Part shown: piece after piece, positions 15,991 to 24,576 of the stretch
Layout of the letters: every line of letters starts with the position of its first letter
How positions within the stretch are numbered: position 1 is the stretch's first letter
Source: CAKSUT01 sp045542335
GTDB lineage: Bacteria > Bacillota > Clostridia > Oscillospirales > CAG-382
Direction: 5' to 3'
Assembly: GCA_045542335.1 (NCBI GenBank)
Contig: JAZQKV010000112.1
Location: 1 to 30,419, forward strand
DNA: 30,419 nucleotides
Position numbers and translations under genes: made by a program
Notes under the pieces: generated by a model
What the model was told of the DNA's origin: nothing
The model's input: the letters and a program-made list of their open reading frames with translations, nothing else
Database searches by the model: none

Positions 15991-16725
15991 ATGAAAATTA
16001 CAACTCTTGGAACAAGCCATGGTGCACCCGAAAAGGGAAGAAGCTGTTCGGGGACACTTGTTACAATAAATGGCGCAAACTATCTTTTTGATTGCGGCGG
16101 CGACGTTGAAGCAAAACTTATGAATCTCGGGATTTCCCATGAAAGCGTAAAGGCAATTTTTGTTTCTCATATGCATGAGGACCACGCCGGAAAGCTTACA
16201 GGTATGATTAAGCATTTTCTTCATTACAACAAAACCCCTGAACACATGGATGTCTTTATGCCCGAAGAAAACGGCGCAGAAATTCTTGTGAAATGGTGCG
16301 AGGCGTTGCACATGACCGTGAACGAGGAAAAGGTCAGCGTGAAGGTCATTGCCCCGGGCGATATTTATGAGGACGAAAATATAAAGGTCAGCGCAATTGC
16401 CACAGAGCATATTCAGAATGGCAAATTTCCAAGCTTTGCTTTTACACTTTGCACGGCTGATGAGAAAATGCTCTATACCGGTGACCTTGCCTGCAATTTC
16501 CACGACTATCCGACAATTCTTTTTGAGGAAAAATTCGATGCTGTTGTCAGCGAACTTGTACATTTTGATGTTGCCAAAAATCTTGACAGCTTCATGAATA
16601 CAAAAACCGACAACCTCATTTTCACCCACATGATTCCTGATAAAGCGCAGATGATTGAGCAAATGAAAGCGGATTTTCCGTTCAAGGTTTTTGTGGCAAA
16701 CGATTGCGACAGCTTTGACATTTAA
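15991..16725 (+). CDS. Metallo-beta-lactamase fold hydrolase (RNase Z-like)
   Basis: A 244-residue enzyme with the binuclear metal signature SHMHEDH (His60, His62, Asp64, His65), a second-site region including GDLACN and FTHMIPD, and the RNase Z-like start ITTLGTSHGAPEKGRSCSG. The short length and missing exosite arm argue against a genuine tRNA 3'-endonuclease; it is more likely a small hydrolase such as a cyclic phosphodiesterase or lactonase-like enzyme. AAAGGAG precedes the ATG. It is a single gene between its own promoter and a terminator. Confidence 0.82.
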   Translation: MKITTLGTSHGAPEKGRSCSGTLVTINGANYLFDCGGDVEAKLMNLGISHESVKAIFVSHMHEDHAGKLTGMIKHFLHYNKTPEHMDVFMPEENGAEILVKWCEALHMTVNEEKVSVKVIAPGDIYEDENIKVSAIATEHIQNGKFPSFAFTLCTADEKMLYTGDLACNFHDYPTILFEEKFDAVVSELVHFDVAKNLDSFMNTKTDNLIFTHMIPDKAQMIEQMKADFPFKVFVANDCDSFDI

Positions 16726-16765
16726 ACGCCCTTGATCTAAGGCTTTCAAACGACACATTAAAAAA

Positions 16766-16822
16766 GGCGGGTTCGGAGTTGATATTACTCCGGACCCGTC
16801 AAACATTTTTAATGCTTTTTAA
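16766..16822. terminator. Bidirectional terminator between MBL hydrolase and xpt
   Basis: A GC-rich stem (16766-16779 with 16787-16800) with minor mismatches around a seven-base loop. A-run TTAAAAAA lies on the left and a T-rich ATTTTTAATGCTTTTT on the right, so it can stop transcription in both directions. Confidence 0.75.
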
Positions 16823-16895
16823 AATTAGCTGAAAAAATGGGGATTGGCATTGTGCAAAAAACAATCAAATCAACAAATTTTTTCGCTAATCCTGC

Positions 16896-17480
16896 TCACA
16901 TTTCATCAGGCATAAATTCAATTGTGCCGTCGTCGTGCATTGCTTTGATGCGTGCAAGCGAATGGAGCTTTATGCCCATGCCTGTGATAACGTCTGCACC
17001 TGCCTGGAAGCTCTTTTCAATGCAGATTCCTGCGCCTGCAATTGTTGCGCCTGCACCCATGACAATCTGCGAAAGACCGATAATTGCCTTTCCGTTTGCA
17101 AGAAAATCGTCAATGAGAAGAATACGGTCATTTGGGGAGATGAATTTTTTGGAAACAAGAATCTCATAGGTTTTGCCGTATGTAAAGGATTCAACACTTC
17201 CAACAAGCATTTCACCGTCAAGATTCTTGGACTTTGCCTTTTTTGCAAAAACGACTGGAACGCCGAAATACTGCGCCGTTACACAGGCGATGCCGATTCC
17301 AGATGCTTCAATGGTGAGGATTTTCGTTATACCGTCGTTTCCGAAAACGCGGTGAAACTCCTTTCCCATTTCATTGTAAAGCGAGATGTCGCACTGATGA
17401 TTAAGAAAACTGTCAACCTTAAGCACGCCGCCGGGTTTTACAACTCCATCCTTGCGGATTCTTTCTTCCAAAAGCTTCAT
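16896..17480 (-). CDS. xpt: Xanthine phosphoribosyltransferase
   Basis: Xpt makes XMP from xanthine and PRPP in purine salvage. The 194-residue product has the same length as B. subtilis Xpt, the base-binding N-terminus (MKLLEERIRKDG ... FLNHQCD) and the PRPP loop ILLIDDFLANGKA (120-132). I chose the ATG at 17480 because GGAAG sits seven bases upstream; a TTG six codons earlier is unlikely. It is the last gene of the ribF-dacF-xpt unit, 54 bases after the DacF-like gene, so there is no room for the purine riboswitch that controls xpt in Bacillus, and no pbuX transporter follows. Confidence 0.95.
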   Translation of the reverse strand: MKLLEERIRKDGVVKPGGVLKVDSFLNHQCDISLYNEMGKEFHRVFGNDGITKILTIEASGIGIACVTAQYFGVPVVFAKKAKSKNLDGEMLVGSVESFTYGKTYEILVSKKFISPNDRILLIDDFLANGKAIIGLSQIVMGAGATIAGAGICIEKSFQAGADVITGMGIKLHSLARIKAMHDDGTIEFMPDEM

Positions 17481-17534
17481 GATTTTTCTTCCTTTCAACT
17501 TGTGTGTGGTTCTATTTCTGTCTGTTAAATGACA

Positions 17535-18902
17535 TTAAAACATTCTTTTTCTGCGGTTGCCGAGGATTGTCAAAGCAATATATGCCGCTGTGAGAATCAC
17601 CGCCGAAATTACGGTTACAATGAAAAACTTACTTGTGAGAAAATCTTCAACACGGCTGAAAAAGTAGAGCAGATTGCTTCGTTCATAGTTGGAATCCGCA
17701 ACAAGAAATACTCTTCCGATTGTGTAGTCGTCCTTGTATTTTATGATAAGCTCACCGAATCGTTCGCCCTTGGAAATGGGAGCTTCAACTTCGTCGTTAT
17801 AAATAATGCGCTCATAAATCAAATCGTTTTCAGGGTCAAGAATTGAGGGGAGAAGTGCTTCAAGGCTTGTTTCGGGATAAAGCGTCATGTGGTCAACGTT
17901 GGCAACAAGCTCAATCGGAAGCTCGCAAATCATTTTTGCTGTGTTTATAACCTCGGCGTTGGTGAAGCCCTCAAAGCAGGCATCGAGAAGTGCCTTGGCA
18001 TCTGTGTAAGAATTGATAACACCGCTTGTTGTGGGGGCAGACATAACAACGCAAAGATAGGAAAGACCACTCCTCTGCGCCATTGTTACAACGCAGTTTC
18101 CTGCTTGCTCGGTTGAACCGGCGGCAAGGCCCTTTGCACCGTTGTAATAATATTCGGTTATGCCGTTTGAACGGGAAACAAAACTGTTTCTGTTGTAAAG
18201 AAGTCTTGTTTTTCCGTCGGGATTCTTTGGAGTGATATAGTGGTTTGTAAGAGATGAAATTTCTTTAATCTCCTCAATTGAATAGGCATAGGAGGCAATC
18301 AGTGCTGTGTCACGGGCGGAGGTCACCATTTCGGAATCGTGAAGTCCGGTGGGATTGGTGTAATGTGTGCTTCGTGCACCGATTTTGTTTGCTTTGAGGT
18401 TCATCAGTTCGACAAACTCGTCAACTGTTCCGCCGACATATTCCGCAAGAATGAGTGCTGCATCGTTTGCACCTGCAAGAAGGAGGGAGTGAAGAAGATC
18501 GCTTGCCGTAAAGATTTCGCCCTCTTTGAAACCTGTCTTTTTTCCGCTTGCTGATTTTACAATTGAACTGACGGTTATTTCAACGTCAAGATCCTCAATC
18601 TCTTCAAAGCAAATAATCGCTGTCATGATTTTTACCGTAGAAGCAGGGTAAACAAGGTCGGTTGATTTTTTGTCAAATATAACAGCCTCTGTTTCAAGGT
18701 TTATAACAATATTGCTGTATCCAACGGTTTCGGGGGCTGCAACGCCGGAAAACTGTGCGAGAGTTTCTGAGTTGAAATACTTTGGAGAAACTGCAGACGG
18801 AATCGCCGCAACGGGAAGTGCCGATGCAAAGCAAGCAGAAACAAATACAGTGCACAGAAAAAATGAAATTGTCTTAAAAAGCTTTCCTTTATTCAAAAAC
18901 AT
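17535..18902 (-). CDS. DacF-like penicillin-binding protein, two of three catalytic motifs altered
   Basis: A 455-residue exported protein of the D-alanyl-D-alanine carboxypeptidase (PBP5/DacF, S11) family. It has a signal peptide (about 1-33), the serine motif STVK (Ser88, Lys91), a PBP5-type C-terminal domain and a final transmembrane anchor (about 428-448) followed by basic residues. However, the SxN motif reads GAN (144-146, in LLAGANDAAL) and the KTG motif reads AAG (260-262, in GLAAGSTEQAG), so the Ser and Lys that shape the active site seem missing. It may be a weak enzyme or a binding/regulatory protein for peptidoglycan. The start overlaps the ribF stop by 14 bases, with AAGGAG seven bases upstream. 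Confidence 0.85.
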   Translation of the reverse strand: MFLNKGKLFKTISFFLCTVFVSACFASALPVAAIPSAVSPKYFNSETLAQFSGVAAPETVGYSNIVINLETEAVIFDKKSTDLVYPASTVKIMTAIICFEEIEDLDVEITVSSIVKSASGKKTGFKEGEIFTASDLLHSLLLAGANDAALILAEYVGGTVDEFVELMNLKANKIGARSTHYTNPTGLHDSEMVTSARDTALIASYAYSIEEIKEISSLTNHYITPKNPDGKTRLLYNRNSFVSRSNGITEYYYNGAKGLAAGSTEQAGNCVVTMAQRSGLSYLCVVMSAPTTSGVINSYTDAKALLDACFEGFTNAEVINTAKMICELPIELVANVDHMTLYPETSLEALLPSILDPENDLIYERIIYNDEVEAPISKGERFGELIIKYKDDYTIGRVFLVADSNYERSNLLYFFSRVEDFLTSKFFIVTVISAVILTAAYIALTILGNRRKRMF

Positions 18903-19800
18903 ATCCTGTCTCCTTGAAATAATTCCGTGTCTGATTTGTGTTTCGTCTTACCTCGGAGGTGAGTTCGTCAAGGTTTGCAAAACGTTTTTCAGAACGGAGC
19001 ATTTTATAAAATGAAATCTTTACATTTTTACCGTAAACACCGCCATCAAAGTCGATGATGTGAGTTTCGCAAAGCACCGGGGCATTTTTGTCATGGGTCA
19101 CAGTTGGTTTTATACCAACATTTGCAACGCCCGGATAATTCTTGCCGTCAATTGTGCAAACCGCGGCATAAACTCCAAAGGCAAGACCGGCTTTTTCTGC
19201 GGGATAAAGTTGATTGATGGTTGGAAATCCGAGCTTTCTGCCAAGAGCCTCTCCGTGAATAACCTTGCCGTAAATTGAAAAGGGGCGTTTAAGAAGCCGT
19301 GCCGCTTCAAGGGTTTTGCCCTCGGAAAGAAGCGAGCGTATAAGCGTTGAGGACACTGTTCTTCCGCTGTCAGAAACAAAATCCTCAACAAAGACTTTTG
19401 CGCCATTCTTTTCCATTATTTTGCAAAGAGCATCTGCATCACCTGAACCGTTTTTGCCGAAACGATAGTTCTTTCCGCAAAACGCCGCCGCACAGTTAAG
19501 CTCTTTAATGAGGATTTTTTCGCAGAATTCCTCGGGGGTCATGTCTTTCACTTTTCCAAAACTCTCAAATCGCACTTCGTCAACACCAAGCGATTTGAAA
19601 ATTTCATTTTTTTCATTGTTGTCGGTCAGGAAAAAACCATCCGTATTCTTTCCAAAAAAACTGTTAGGATGCTTTTCAAAGGTGTAGACAACAGATTTCA
19701 GATTATTCTCTCCGGCAAAGTTCACGGCATTCCCGATTATTGCTCGATGCCCTATGTGAACGCCGTCAAAATTGCCAAGGGCAATGGAAGTCTTGTTCAT
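18889..19800 (-). CDS. ribF: Bifunctional riboflavin kinase / FAD synthetase
   Basis: RibF makes FMN from riboflavin, then FAD. The 303-residue product has the FAD synthetase nucleotidyltransferase domain (about 1-155: GNFDGVHIGH at 9-18, CGKNYRFGKNGSGD, SSTLIRSLL) and the riboflavin kinase domain (about 165-300: GEALGRKLGFPTIN, GVYAAVC, GVANVGIKPTV). The N-terminus starts close to GNFDG and lacks about 15 residues common in relatives; GGAG seven bases before the ATG supports this start. First gene of the unit with the DacF-like gene and xpt. The usual truB-ribF linkage is absent. Confidence 0.95.
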   Translation of the reverse strand: MNKTSIALGNFDGVHIGHRAIIGNAVNFAGENNLKSVVYTFEKHPNSFFGKNTDGFFLTDNNEKNEIFKSLGVDEVRFESFGKVKDMTPEEFCEKILIKELNCAAAFCGKNYRFGKNGSGDADALCKIMEKNGAKVFVEDFVSDSGRTVSSTLIRSLLSEGKTLEAARLLKRPFSIYGKVIHGEALGRKLGFPTINQLYPAEKAGLAFGVYAAVCTIDGKNYPGVANVGIKPTVTHDKNAPVLCETHIIDFDGGVYGKNVKISFYKMLRSEKRFANLDELTSEVRRNTNQTRNYFKETGYVFE

Positions 19801-19939
19801 TTGTGTACTCCAATTTGATGTATGTCAAAAGCAAAAGTATTCTGGACGATGCAATTTGCTGTTGAAAAACGTGTTTTGAAATCAAAGATTCTATTTGTGA
19901 AACATAATTTTTCATTTTGCTCATTATTTATCATTATAT

Positions 19940-19968
19940 ATAATAACATCAAATCTTGTCGATGTCAA
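19940..19968 (-). promoter_or_regulatory. Promoter of ribF-dacF-xpt
   Basis: Minus strand: TTGACA (19968-19963), 17-base spacer, TATTAT (19945-19940) with TGT before the hexamer. Confidence 0.75.
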
Positions 19969-20024
19969 GGTAATTTAATGTGCATTTTGAAAATAAAAGT
20001 TAATAATATGTTTCATAAAACCTA

Positions 20025-20053
20025 TTGACGAAAGGATTTTGATGTGGTATAAT
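20025..20053 (+). promoter_or_regulatory. Promoter of the LytM-like gene
   Basis: TTGACG at 20025-20030, 17-base spacer, TATAAT at 20048-20053 with TGG before the hexamer. Confidence 0.85.
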
Positions 20054-20117
20054 ACAGATGTGCCATTGTGCAATAAAGAAAAACTTCTTACACGAAAGTT
20101 GAAAGGAAGGTCTTGAA

Positions 20118-21797
20118 ATGAAAAATCCGGCACTTAAGATTGTACTTTGTCTTATTATGTGCATACCGCTTGTTGCGGCAATACTTGTGGGCATGAACAT
20201 CTCTGAAAACGGCGTGGATAAAGACGATATCCCCGGAAGAACTCTTGTTGTAAAGTATGAAAACACCGTTCAGCTTGCAACCTCCGATTCGGAAGATCTG
20301 ACGGTTTATGATGCGGTGCTTGCAAATGCCGCAGCAATTTCTGAGCCGAGAAGCGACCTTGAGCAGACAACGAGCTATGTTGTTGAGCTTGCCGAAGCGG
20401 ACGGAACAAAAAAGTTTAACTTCTATATGTCAGAAAATCCTCACAACTGCGTTTTCGCAGACAGCGAGGGCAATTTCTCGGGCATGACTCCGAGCGATGC
20501 TGAAAAGCTTCTTGCAAGAACAGAGTTTGCATATGTGTATGCCGCTGAAACGCTTCCCGGCGTTAGCTACACCTGCAATGTGGAGGTTGGTGGAACGGAG
20601 CAGTCACGCACAACCGAGCTTGAAAGCATCAAGTATAACTGGAACGTAAAGCTTGCAAACGGCGAGTTTAAGCAGTGCTCATATGACAGCGGAATTAACG
20701 TGAATGACAGCGAGTCCTACATAAAGCTCTCCGAGGGCGGAACATATAGCTTTACCTTTACCGAACAGCCCGATTCCGTGACCCTTAAGCTTTCGGATGA
20801 GGAAAAGACAATTTTCAGCGGTTCTCCCGAAGAGTTTACCGAGGATTCCATTGCAATAAATAAGAAGAACGACACATGGCTTACCATTGAGCTTGTCGCT
20901 TCTTATTTACAGAACGATAGCCGTGAATACAGCGGTGAGGTGACATACGCTGTTCGTGCGCTTTACGACGTACCCACAACCTATAAGTCCCAGGATAAGT
21001 CGGTTGGCATCGGCGAATTTACCATCGTTGAAATATACAACGCAAACCCCGGTGAAAGCATTTCCCTCACAGGAACAATGCATCTTGCCGAGGATGTCCG
21101 TGTACAGGAAAACAACGGCGGTTACTTTGCAATTGTTCCCGCTGACCTCAAGTGCACCGCTGACAAGGAAAGCTCTCTTACATTTACCTCATCTGACTGG
21201 GGACAGACAAAGCTTGAGCTTCCCATTCGTGATAAAGGTGCATTTGATTCAATAAAGCTCAATAGCTCTGCCGCAGCTCTTAACTTCACCGATGCCGCAA
21301 AGCAACAGTTCCTTGATGCTGTTAACGGCGTTCTTCCCACAAGCGAGCGCAAGAAGTATTGGGCAAATGAGGAGGATGATTTTGTTGTTCCCTGCGGAGG
21401 CGATTATTCCAACTTCGGAAGAAAGCTTATCATCGGAAGTGAAGATGAAGAGGACAGCAACTATGTGAGCAACATCGGTATAGATATTTATGCCGCTGAG
21501 GGAACACCCGTAAATCCCACCCACAACGGCAGAGTGGCATTTGCCGGCGAGCTTGCTCTTTCCGGAAACACAATTATTATTGACCACGGATATGATATTT
21601 TCTCATATTATTTCCACCTTGGCTCAATTAACTGTGCTGTTGGCGACATTGTTTCAAAGAGTTCGGCAATCGGAACAGTCGGAACAACCGGTTACACAGT
21701 TGAAGATACACCTTATCTTCTCTTTGCCGTGTCTGTCGGCTCAACTTATACAAACCCCACTTCCGTGTTCAAGTATGGTGTTAAAATTCCCGAATAA
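20118..21797 (+). CDS. Exported protein with degenerate LytM/M23 domain
   Basis: A 559-residue protein with an N-terminal signal or anchor helix (about 5-26), a large acidic, beta-rich outer region (about 35-400) that I cannot assign, and a C-terminal M23 (LytM) domain (about 440-555). The domain keeps its landmarks (GIDIYAAEGTPV, GRVAFAG, IIIDHG, YYFHLG), but the zinc ligands are mostly gone: the HxxxD motif reads Asn452...Asp456, and the HxH motif reads Tyr533-x-Leu535 in PYLLFAV. Only Asp456 and the non-ligand His500 remain. Such domains in EnvC and NlpD activate amidases rather than cut peptidoglycan. GAAAGGAAGG precedes the ATG. Single gene between a strong promoter and a terminator. Confidence 0.8.
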   Translation: MKNPALKIVLCLIMCIPLVAAILVGMNISENGVDKDDIPGRTLVVKYENTVQLATSDSEDLTVYDAVLANAAAISEPRSDLEQTTSYVVELAEADGTKKFNFYMSENPHNCVFADSEGNFSGMTPSDAEKLLARTEFAYVYAAETLPGVSYTCNVEVGGTEQSRTTELESIKYNWNVKLANGEFKQCSYDSGINVNDSESYIKLSEGGTYSFTFTEQPDSVTLKLSDEEKTIFSGSPEEFTEDSIAINKKNDTWLTIELVASYLQNDSREYSGEVTYAVRALYDVPTTYKSQDKSVGIGEFTIVEIYNANPGESISLTGTMHLAEDVRVQENNGGYFAIVPADLKCTADKESSLTFTSSDWGQTKLELPIRDKGAFDSIKLNSSAAALNFTDAAKQQFLDAVNGVLPTSERKKYWANEEDDFVVPCGGDYSNFGRKLIIGSEDEEDSNYVSNIGIDIYAAEGTPVNPTHNGRVAFAGELALSGNTIIIDHGYDIFSYYFHLGSINCAVGDIVSKSSAIGTVGTTGYTVEDTPYLLFAVSVGSTYTNPTSVFKYGVKIPE

Positions 21798-21817
21798 TAT
21801 TTAGCATGAAAAAGACT

Positions 21818-21857
21818 ACCGGGCAGCGACTTTGATTTAAAGTCCTGCCCGGTTTTT
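21818..21857. terminator. Bidirectional terminator between LytM-like gene and nrdR
   Basis: ACCGGGCAG (21818-21826) pairs with CTGCCCGGT (21845-21853); an inner GACTTT/AAAGTC stem continues the hairpin. TTTT follows on the right; on the other strand AGTCTTTTTC follows. Confidence 0.85.
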
Positions 21858-21908
21858 ATGTATTGCTGTCAAAAACAGGTGTGTTTCAAGAAAACTTGAC
21901 AAAGAAAA

Positions 21909-22364
21909 TCAGTTTTCACCGAGAATCTTTTTAAGCTCCTCCATGAAAGTGCTGATGTCCTTGAATTGTCTGTAAACGGAAGCAAAACGCACATATGCAA
22001 CTTCGTCAAGCCCTTTCAGCTTTTCCATAACAAGTTCTCCGATTTCTGTGGAGGGAATTTCTGCACGCATTGAGCCGAGAAGCTGTGCCTCGATGTCATT
22101 TGCTGCCTTTTCAATTTCCGCAATGGGAACAGGTCGCTTTTCACACGCCTTGATCATGCCGTCAAGCATCTTGCGCTTGTCAAACTGTTCACGGCTCGTG
22201 TTCTTTTTGATGACAGAAAAAGTTACAATGTCAATGGTTTCAAAGGTTGTGAACCTTTTTCCACATTCAAGACATTCGCGTCTTCTTCTGATGCTTGAAA
22301 AGTCGGAGTTGGGACGGGAGTCCAGAACCTTTGATTCAATGTTTCCGCAACCGGGGCATTTCAT
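21909..22364 (-). CDS. nrdR: Transcriptional repressor NrdR
   Basis: NrdR represses ribonucleotide reductase genes when dATP is high. The 151-residue product has the N-terminal zinc ribbon (Cys3, Cys6, Cys31, Cys34), the arginine-rich RRRRECLECGKRFTTFE stretch that contacts DNA, and an ATP-cone (about 49-139). Length is standard. AAAGGAAA precedes the ATG. No nrd gene or obvious NrdR box pair was seen nearby, so its targets lie outside the window. Confidence 0.97.
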   Translation of the reverse strand: MKCPGCGNIESKVLDSRPNSDFSSIRRRRECLECGKRFTTFETIDIVTFSVIKKNTSREQFDKRKMLDGMIKACEKRPVPIAEIEKAANDIEAQLLGSMRAEIPSTEIGELVMEKLKGLDEVAYVRFASVYRQFKDISTFMEELKKILGEN

Positions 22365-22477
22365 AAGCGTTTTCCTTTGCCGCCAAAAAAGACGGCGTCC
22401 TTTCGTTTATATTTTCTGAATGAATTCTAAGTAAAGATCCTTTTTGCAAATACTTTTACAGCGTTCAGGGGAGTGGG

Positions 22478-23305
22478 TCAATGGTTAAGCATGTTGTCAA
22501 AAAACGCAGTTTTGCTTGTTTTCATGGCTTGTGCAAGCTCGTTCGGCAGATTGAAATTTGAACGATAAACCTCAATGCAGAAATCACCGTCATATCCAAG
22601 CTCACAAAGCCGCCTGTGAATTGAGCAAAGATCTGCTCCGCCATTGGTGGAAAAGGGGAGAACACACACACCGTCGACAAAGTTGTTTAAATGCACTTGC
22701 ACAATCCTGTCGCCCATGGCATCAAGCATTTCAAACGGATTCTTTTGAGCACGAAGCAATTGCTTCACGTCAAATGCGAAACGAATATCCGGAAAATGTT
22801 CCTTGAGAAAATTTATAAGGCAAACATTTTCCGAACGGTAAAGCGTCACACTCTCTTGGGCAAAAGCAACACCGAAAGAGCGTGCAGTGTCTGTCAAACG
22901 TCGATAAACTTCAAAGAGTGCATCATCGGAAAGGGCGGATTTTGTCCCACGACATGGGTCGCCGGGCTTTATTCTTTCACCGTGAAAGACAAGGCATTTT
23001 GCGCCAAGAAAAGCCGCCGCTTCAAAAAAACGCTTGTAAATTTCAATTCCGTCGTCAAGACGATAACCATATCCCGAAAAAAGAAAAAGATGGTCAGATG
23101 CCGAAAAAAACGGATGGAATGACACAATCTTCACATTTCCTTCGTCAGCAATCGCCTTTAAATCTTTAAGCTTTTGAGGCGACATTTCCGAAAAGGAATT
23201 CATAAAAACCTCGGTAACAGGTGCGCCGAGCCCTGCAACCTGTTTCAGCGATGCCTCAACGTCTTCGGGATAAAAGCACGCCGTTGAAATACCAATCTGT
23301 GACAT
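22478..23305 (-). CDS. Sugar phosphate isomerase/epimerase-like TIM barrel protein
   Basis: A 275-residue protein of the xylose isomerase-like TIM barrel (AP endonuclease 2) family. The four metal ligands expected in this fold are visible: Glu151 (AQESV), Asp179 (AFDVKQ), His205 (QVHLNN) and Glu245 (CIEVYRS), and HGERI (108-112) is a conserved strand end. Members act as sugar or inositol epimerases and isomerases, or as endonuclease IV relatives; the HGER and EVYR strands favour the sugar group. Substrate unknown. AAAGGA precedes the ATG. It faces away from a small membrane-protein gene; nrdR is 113 bases downstream on the same strand. Confidence 0.8.
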   Translation of the reverse strand: MSQIGISTACFYPEDVEASLKQVAGLGAPVTEVFMNSFSEMSPQKLKDLKAIADEGNVKIVSFHPFFSASDHLFLFSGYGYRLDDGIEIYKRFFEAAAFLGAKCLVFHGERIKPGDPCRGTKSALSDDALFEVYRRLTDTARSFGVAFAQESVTLYRSENVCLINFLKEHFPDIRFAFDVKQLLRAQKNPFEMLDAMGDRIVQVHLNNFVDGVCVLPFSTNGGADLCSIHRRLCELGYDGDFCIEVYRSNFNLPNELAQAMKTSKTAFFDNMLNH

Positions 23306-23355
23306 TTATACGTCCTTTCAAATAGATGAATAATACAAAACTGGAGGTAGAAAAA

Positions 23356-23655
23356 ATGACAATCAAAACAAAACTTTCGGAAATAAGAGGTGCCTTTGCG
23401 AGCTATGCTGCAGGCATTGAAAAAATTGCCCTGCAATTTATGTGCCATGCACTTGAACTTGTTACTCTTTGCTATGTTGCGCAGTTTGTTTACATAGGAA
23501 GAATTGCAAACGTTGAGAAGCTCGCTTATTTTTCGCTTGTTGAACGTGCAAAACAGCTTGATGAAAGTCTTGTATGTGCATTTTTGCTTGCCCTTGTTCT
23601 CGGAGTGATTTCCGACAAGGTTATTAAGGAGAAAAAGTCGGGCAATAACGGGTGA
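23356..23655 (+). CDS. Small two-helix membrane protein, unknown
   Basis: A 99-residue protein with two hydrophobic segments (about 25-48 and 70-90) and a basic C-terminus (KVIKEKKSGNNG). I recognise no family. GGAGG lies about ten bases before the ATG at 23356; an in-frame ATG 30 bases earlier has no such site. The stop is three bases from the stop of the convergent kinase gene. No separate promoter is evident in the 50-base gap behind it, so it may start inside the isomerase gene. A good ribosome binding site and clean helix pattern favour a real gene. Confidence 0.6.
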   Translation: MTIKTKLSEIRGAFASYAAGIEKIALQFMCHALELVTLCYVAQFVYIGRIANVEKLAYFSLVERAKQLDESLVCAFLLALVLGVISDKVIKEKKSGNNG

Positions 23656-23658
23656 AGC

Positions 23659-24576
23659 TTATCCGATAAACTCTCTGTAAACCGACCCTTTGGGAACAAT
23701 TCCTGAATCAAGGGGAGATACTCCGTCTACAAGCATTTCAAGGCTATTTACAAGCGCAGAATACTTGCTTTTCTCCGGCATATCCGAAATCAGCCTTTCA
23801 AGCGGCTCTTTAATCACCGAAAGCTCATATGAAAGATAGGAATTTATCTTGATTTTGCAGGCATCCTTATATGGCATAAGTCCTTTTTCTTCGCCTGAAA
23901 CAACATTTTTCCAAAGTGAGAGAGTGAACTCCGGCGAGGCATTGCGAAAGCGGAAATCACGGATAATCCGCCTTGCAAGGCGAACGGTTCTTCCGTCTGC
24001 ATTGCGGGAGGATTGGAAAAGCGAATCGGGGGAAACATCGATATATATGCCGGTGTAGTCATTCTCCTTTGGCATGAGGGCGGCAACCTCCGGGGTTATT
24101 GCATGAATACCCTCTAAGAGAAAAATATCATTTTCCGAAGCACTGATTCTGCGTGTGTGAGTCGCCTTTCCGGACACAAAATCAAAAACGGGGATTTCCA
24201 CGTCCTTTTGGGAATCAATCATGCAGATGCATTTTTCCAACGCTTTAAGATTTATTGTTTCTATGGAATCAAAGTCGATGTGACCGTCTTCACAGCGTGA
24301 ATTTTTGATGAGATATTCACGGTCAAGGTAAAAATCGTCGGTTGAAATGATGTGCAGATTTTTGCCGCTTTGAGAGATGAGCTCTTTGAGTTTATTTGCG
24401 GTGGTTGTTTTTCCGGAGCAGGTGGGCCCGGCAAGTCCGAACACCTTCTCATGGGAGCTTAACAAATAATCGGCGGCTTTTTGTATTTGTGCATTAAACC
24501 TTTGCTCGGCAAGCATAACTATTTGTTTTGCATCGGTGGGACTTGGGTAAAAGAATGGGGGAAATCTGTTTGTCAT
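23659..24576 (-). CDS. Uridine kinase-like P-loop kinase
   Basis: A 305-residue nucleoside kinase/phosphoribulokinase-type protein. Walker A is GPTCSGKT (50-57), followed by STDDFYLDREYL (78-89), the acceptor-site segment typical of uridine kinases. FLLEGIHAI is the Walker B-like strand, and RLARRIIRDFRFRNAS resembles the lid region. It is about 90 residues longer than Udk, matching a longer clostridial group that often carries an extra N-terminal domain (absent here). I chose the ATG at 24576 because AAAGGA lies seven bases upstream. Likely reaction is phosphorylation of uridine or a related alcohol by ATP; the acceptor is uncertain. Confidence 0.78.
   Translation of the reverse strand: MTNRFPPFFYPSPTDAKQIVMLAEQRFNAQIQKAADYLLSSHEKVFGLAGPTCSGKTTTANKLKELISQSGKNLHIISTDDFYLDREYLIKNSRCEDGHIDFDSIETINLKALEKCICMIDSQKDVEIPVFDFVSGKATHTRRISASENDIFLLEGIHAITPEVAALMPKENDYTGIYIDVSPDSLFQSSRNADGRTVRLARRIIRDFRFRNASPEFTLSLWKNVVSGEEKGLMPYKDACKIKINSYLSYELSVIKEPLERLISDMPEKSKYSALVNSLEMLVDGVSPLDSGIVPKGSVYREFIG

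Larger units (their letters stand above)
19801..20117. other. Divergent promoter region between ribF and the LytM-like gene
   Basis: The 317-base gap holds a leftward promoter for ribF and a rightward one for the LytM-like gene. The leftward leader of about 130 bases is AT-rich; I do not see an FMN riboswitch or other known RNA element in it. Confidence 0.6.

Noticed and set aside
15973..16806. 277-codon leftward ORF opposite the MBL-fold gene
   Set aside because: It is antisense to a gene with an intact HxHxDH motif, promoter and ribosome binding site, and its own product is Cys/Phe/Asn-rich with no recognisable domain.
16837..17528. Rightward ORFs opposite xpt (110 and 197 codons)
   Set aside because: They are antisense shadows of xpt; the xpt frame has the PRPP motif and a ribosome binding site.
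17481..17534. Purine riboswitch before xpt
   Set aside because: The gap is only 54 bases and lacks the conserved purine aptamer loops; xpt is inside an operon.
19801..19939. FMN riboswitch before ribF
   Set aside because: The leader is AT-rich and I see none of the conserved FMN aptamer segments.
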